From Paramarasmius palmivorus (lineage: Eukaryota; Basidiomycota; Agaricomycetes; Agaricales; Marasmiaceae): DNA of 64,000 nt. Positions 60,605-64,000 of this stretch are shown one piece after another (the first letter of the stretch is position 1; each line of letters starts with the position of its first letter). The translations under genes were made by a program, and so were the position numbers. The stretch lies in the NCBI GenBank assembly GCA_037176845.1, contig JAYKXP010000025.1, positions 558,001-622,000 on the forward strand, in the 5' to 3' direction. The notes beneath the pieces are model-generated. The model did not search any database and was not told where the DNA came from. It saw only the letters and a program-made list of their open reading frames with translations.

Positions 60605-62181
60605 ATGCGTGTTTTGCGTCTTTCCGCGACCTTCCTTCTTCTGGTCACCGGTGTATTTGGGTCGAAACCCTCTGGTTTCAATCCTAGAGACTTTCAGAAA
60701 CGTTCGGTCTCTTGTAAAGCAGCGAAACGCAATACAGGCGACGAAATTGTCGATATAGACCTCAGTGAGTGTTTGTAGTACTCTAGCATATAAATGTATC
60801 TAAGCGTTACACTAGGCTATGTCGACATTAACCCCGACGCCGAAAAGACGCTGATTCTGGTACACGGGTGGCCAAGCCTTTGGAGTACATGGTCGTATCA
60901 GATTCAAGAGTTCAAGGTGCGAACTGAGTCCTATAAATACAATACTTGTCTGATCCCACTCATCCGACCAGGAAGAATATCGCTTGATTGTACCAGATTT
61001 ACGTGGGTTTGGCGACTCGACACACCCTGACGATGTAGAAAGCTCTGGAACCATGTTTGACCATGTTGGGGATCTTATATGTATCCTTGAAGACGCAAAA
61101 GTCGATAAGGCCATTTGCATTGGGTGTGTGTATAATAACTGTCATACAGTATCTTAAGGGTGTCGCTCAACGCGTTCCAGTCATGACTGGGGCTCAGCTA
61201 TTTGCTATGAAGCCGGTCGGTCAAGGCCCGACATTTTCGAAGCCATAGTTGGAATCGCCGTCCCGGTACGTCAAGCACATCTGTATCGGTTCCCACAAAA
61301 GACTCACTGGTGCTTTAGTATATCCCTGCTGCAGGTGATTTTGTACCAATCAAACACCTTGTTTCAGCCCTGCCGAAACTGGCCTATCAACTCTTCTTCA
61401 GCGGAAAGACCCAGGAAGCTATCGCGGAGCTGGACAAGGACATCAAAAGGACTATCCGTGCCACTCTTCGGACAGGTGCCAGTCCGCCGCCTGCATCATT
61501 CCTGACAAGCCCAGACTCCTTCCTGGATGCGTGGCGCGATGTCGAAGAGGTACGTTCTGTCCGAGTATCAGACGTGTGTTCGCAGCTGTCAACTCAATCT
61601 AAACACTCAGATACCTCCTGTACCGTTTTTCAGCCAAGAAGAAGAGGAATACTTCATTGAAGAGTATAACAAACAAGGATTCAGAAACAGTGAGAGCCCT
61701 TTCCTCCGCGGAACTGACTTGGACTGAACAATTAACCCAAGCACTCCAATTCTACACGGATTCAAATCGTCACGCCACATGGAAGTTTGCCAACGATCAG
61801 GGTAACCATACGATCCCTCAACCAGTTTTGGCCATTCTTCCGAAGGATGTATGTGGGCTAGCCATGCTACGTCACTACGTGCCACTGATATTGACACCTA
61901 CAGGATCCTGTAGCAAATTGGGCTCTTGCTATGAAGCTTCTCAAGTCCGAGTTCTTCTTGCCTGACCTTACCACTGAGGCGAGTAGTTCGTCGTTCATTT
62001 TACCTTTGTTCGCTGAGATATTTGGTTATAGATGCTGGAGGGAGGACATTGGGTACATCTCGAGTATCCTCAAGAGGTCAACCTCGCTTTGAAGAGATGG
62101 TTGGATAAGCTGGATTCCAAGACTGAAACAGACACCCCTTCGCCAAAGGCCGAGGAACGTCACGTCCCTGATGAGCTGTAG
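60605..62181 (+). CDS. Secreted epoxide-hydrolase-like alpha/beta hydrolase
   Basis: Nine exons (60605-60764, 60816-60916, 60972-61123, 61181-61265, 61319-61549, 61611-61689, 61742-61848, 61904-61978, 62032-62181) give 379 aa. A signal peptide (MRVLRLSATFLLLVTGVFG) is followed by the oxyanion motif HGWPS, the segment PDLRGFGDSTHPDD, and the nucleophile elbow GHDWGS with Asp as nucleophile, as in soluble epoxide hydrolases. A helical cap follows (about residues 170-250), and the C-terminal catalytic His lies in LEGGHWVHLE. Such enzymes add water to epoxides. The eighth intron starts with GC instead of GT (GAG|GCGAGT), which is needed to join TTE to MLEGG. A signal peptide is less usual for this family. 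It is intact. Confidence 0.88.
61979..61984 (+). promoter_or_regulatory. Non-canonical GC splice donor
   Basis: The donor reads GCGAGT after an exon ending in GAG. The frame and the family sequence on both sides require this site; the nearby GTAGTT six bases later would shift the frame. Confidence 0.7.
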
Positions 62182-62413
62182 AAATGAGCAGGCTTGCGGT
62201 GATGATGAACGCAGAACATGGAAGTCCATACATAATCCACTGGAACCTGGAAATCAATCTACAAAATGTACACCGTATCCACAATACAGCATCAATTTCG
62301 ACTGGTGTTATCGTTTTGGTATGCCTCCGAAACTTGCGCAGCCGAGCGTCATGATTGCATTGTCAACCTTTCAACAGGAAGGCAATGGTGTTTTACCGCT
62401 ACGCCAAGGTACA

Positions 62414-64000
62414 CTAAGTCTTGCTTGACTTCTCGTCATCTACCTCCGCTCCATCTCCATCTTCCTGCAACCCGAATATCTGCCAAACGAGGCTTACTTG
62501 CCCGAACGGTCTCTCGCTTCCCAGCAACGTAGAGGCAGCTTCATACCTATTTTCTTTCCTCCTGACCTGTTCGCAAATGTCACCGTACGCTTTCGCCATT
62601 CTGGCCAGAGCCGCATGATGTATTTTGGTGTGTAAACGTTGAACGGTTAATAGCGATAACCGCGGTGAATGAACGACCTCGGGGCCTGATAACCATTGGG
62701 AGAAATTGTGCAAGGCTGTCGTTAGCTGTGAGGATTGCAGTATATGAGAAAGAGGTTCCTGTAACAGAAAAGGATTAATATTTTGTAAATGCGGAAGAGA
62801 AATCACAAACTGAGTCGTCGTGCTTTTGGCATATTGTAGCAATTTCCTCGAGGCCAGCGTCAATCACGATATCGTGATACTGGGTACCAGATGAGGATTT
62901 CAGGCTCGAAGCAAGCGAGCAAAGGAACGCACATGTTCATCGGTCAAAATTCCTACTCTTTCATGAATAATCTCCTGCACGATGTTCTGTTTTCCTTGGG
63001 TGAAGTCGAAAGGTTCTAGAGCGCTCTGGGATAGCCATTCAGAAACCAGTACAGAGGACGACAAGACAATACTCACCAAGAGGTAGCTTAAGCAGTTCAA
63101 TATAAACACCTGCATGTCCCATCTTGGTTTGGCAGCCTTCTTTTGTTCTGCACTGTTGATACACATTTGGATTGCAGGGTCTATCATGGTGTCCAAGACT
63201 TTCTCGAAGCCCGCAATCTGATCATCCTTGTCTTCATCTCCGAGTAATGACGACTGGTACACATTCATGATCTCTCGCAAAACCTGGACGTGTTCGATGA
63301 TAGGTATAGGTGCGGTGAGTGAGGGGTCTTCGTTTTCCTGTTGGTATGGTAAGCGCCATGTAGTCAGGGGAGTTTGCGCTTACCAGTCCGACACGCAAAA
63401 GAGCACGACATTGTGTCTCAATAGCGTCGTAGAACGACTTGTAAGCAAGGTCGGTGGTGTCTTTGAGAGTCTTTGACAATACTGCATCCATGCCAATCGT
63501 GCTTTGCATTGTAATGGTGTAGAACTGCAATAGATTCGCAATCTTGTATGCCACTATGCTGCTCTCTTGAGACCTCACAGTTTGCTGGACTCTTGCCTAG
63601 TCGCCAAATATTAATAAGGGCTTGTAATTGCAAGGTATTCACCGACCTGTAAAGGAACGCACAAGCGTTTAACCGCCTCATCCATAAGCTCCCTTATCCT
63701 AAGCTCTTCTTCGCTCATCTTCTCGTGGAAGGCACGGACACTACCAACCATTCTCCCGTCGTGTTTGATTCCAAACAGGCTCTCCAAAAACTCTCGTTCA
63801 CCCGCTATAGCTTGATGAACCCAGGCCAACATGTCACCGATGTAACGCATTGGGTCATGAGCGTGAAGCTCAATGGGTCGCGGTAAGCCAGAGGGACCGC
63901 CCCGTGTCAAAGCGGTAATAAATGATGATTGTAGAGCAGATTGACGGGTCTGAGCCAAGGAAGCTAGGGCTTCTCTGGTAGCATAGATTAATGACCGGCC
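62414..64000 (-). CDS. COG6: Conserved oligomeric Golgi complex subunit 6, C-terminal part
   Basis: Partial: the 5' part lies beyond the end of the window. The visible exons read GRSLIYATREALASLAQTRQ, then DPMRYIGDMLAWVHQAIAGE with REFLESLFG, RVQQTVRSQESSIVAYKIAN, EHVQVLREIMNVYQSSLLG, SALEPFDFTQGKQNIVQEII, LTDEH joined to YHDIVIDAGLEEIATICQKH, and finally EPLSHILQSSQL running to VVHSPRLSLLTVQRLHTKIH and ENRYEAASTLLGSERPFGQV. These are characteristic of COG6. The protein is part of lobe B of the COG tether, which captures vesicles returning to and within the Golgi. The short exon with YHDIV is reached by a GTGCGT donor after DEH; reading straight through would hit a stop. Confidence 0.92.

Noticed and set aside
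62414..62863. Separate 149-codon gene at the COG6 3' end
   Set aside because: Its first part is read in the wrong frame through an exon and intron; only the portion from EPLSHILQ onward is the last exon of COG6.

Overview
The window is nuclear DNA of a filamentous basidiomycete, most likely an agaricomycete. The reasons are dense introns of about 45-65 bases with GTRNGN/YAG borders, several microexons, and protein families typical of that group: a Kin4-type kinase with a KA1 tail, Ish1/Msc1 repeat protein, F-box proteins, a class II P450 and a Mid1 channel subunit. No bacterial, viral or organellar gene is visible, and no tRNA, rRNA or CRISPR array. Most real genes are split across frames, so I rebuilt them by splicing; where I give a protein length, the exons sum to an intact frame.

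Layout. 0.4-4.2 kb: a Kin4-like protein kinase (-). 4.7-6.0 kb and 11.8-13.1 kb: two diverged copies of one unrecognised, apparently decaying gene (-). 6.7-8.3 kb: enolase (-). 8.6-11.7 kb: gene fragments, including a possible Crinkler/RHS-like C-terminal piece. 13.1-15.7 kb: MID1 (-) and a divergent GNAT acetyltransferase (+). 16.1-17.4 kb: an F-box-like protein (-). 19.2-21.2 kb: an SRPBCC protein (+) with a 12-base exon, and a hypothetical protein (-).

21.5-32.5 kb is accessory: one intact F-box protein (-, 23.4-25.0 kb), surrounded by exon-like fragments that do not assemble. 32.5-36.2 kb: a BAG-domain protein (-) and an Ish1/Msc1 protein with seven repeats (-).

37.9-44.0 kb is a mitochondrial energy block: ATP synthase inhibitor IF1 (-) and ATP synthase subunit h (+) start 104 bases apart, head to head. 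The mitochondrial RNA polymerase (-) converges on the subunit h gene. They link regulation of the enzyme, an Fo/stalk subunit, and transcription of the mitochondrial genome that encodes other subunits of the same enzyme.

44.8-46.9 kb: a broken carboxylesterase. 47.3-48.4 kb: an intact PalI/SUR7-type membrane protein (+). 52.3-54.6 kb: an intact 15-exon cytochrome P450 (+). 56.5-58.3 kb: an F-box/LRR protein (-). 59.1-60.0 kb: a broken alpha/beta hydrolase (-). 60.6-62.2 kb: an intact secreted epoxide-hydrolase-like protein (+) with one GC-AG intron. 62.4-64.0 kb: the C-terminal part of COG6 (-), running off the window. No clearly new system was found; the most notable points are the divergent IF1/subunit h pair, the microexons and the paired gene relics.
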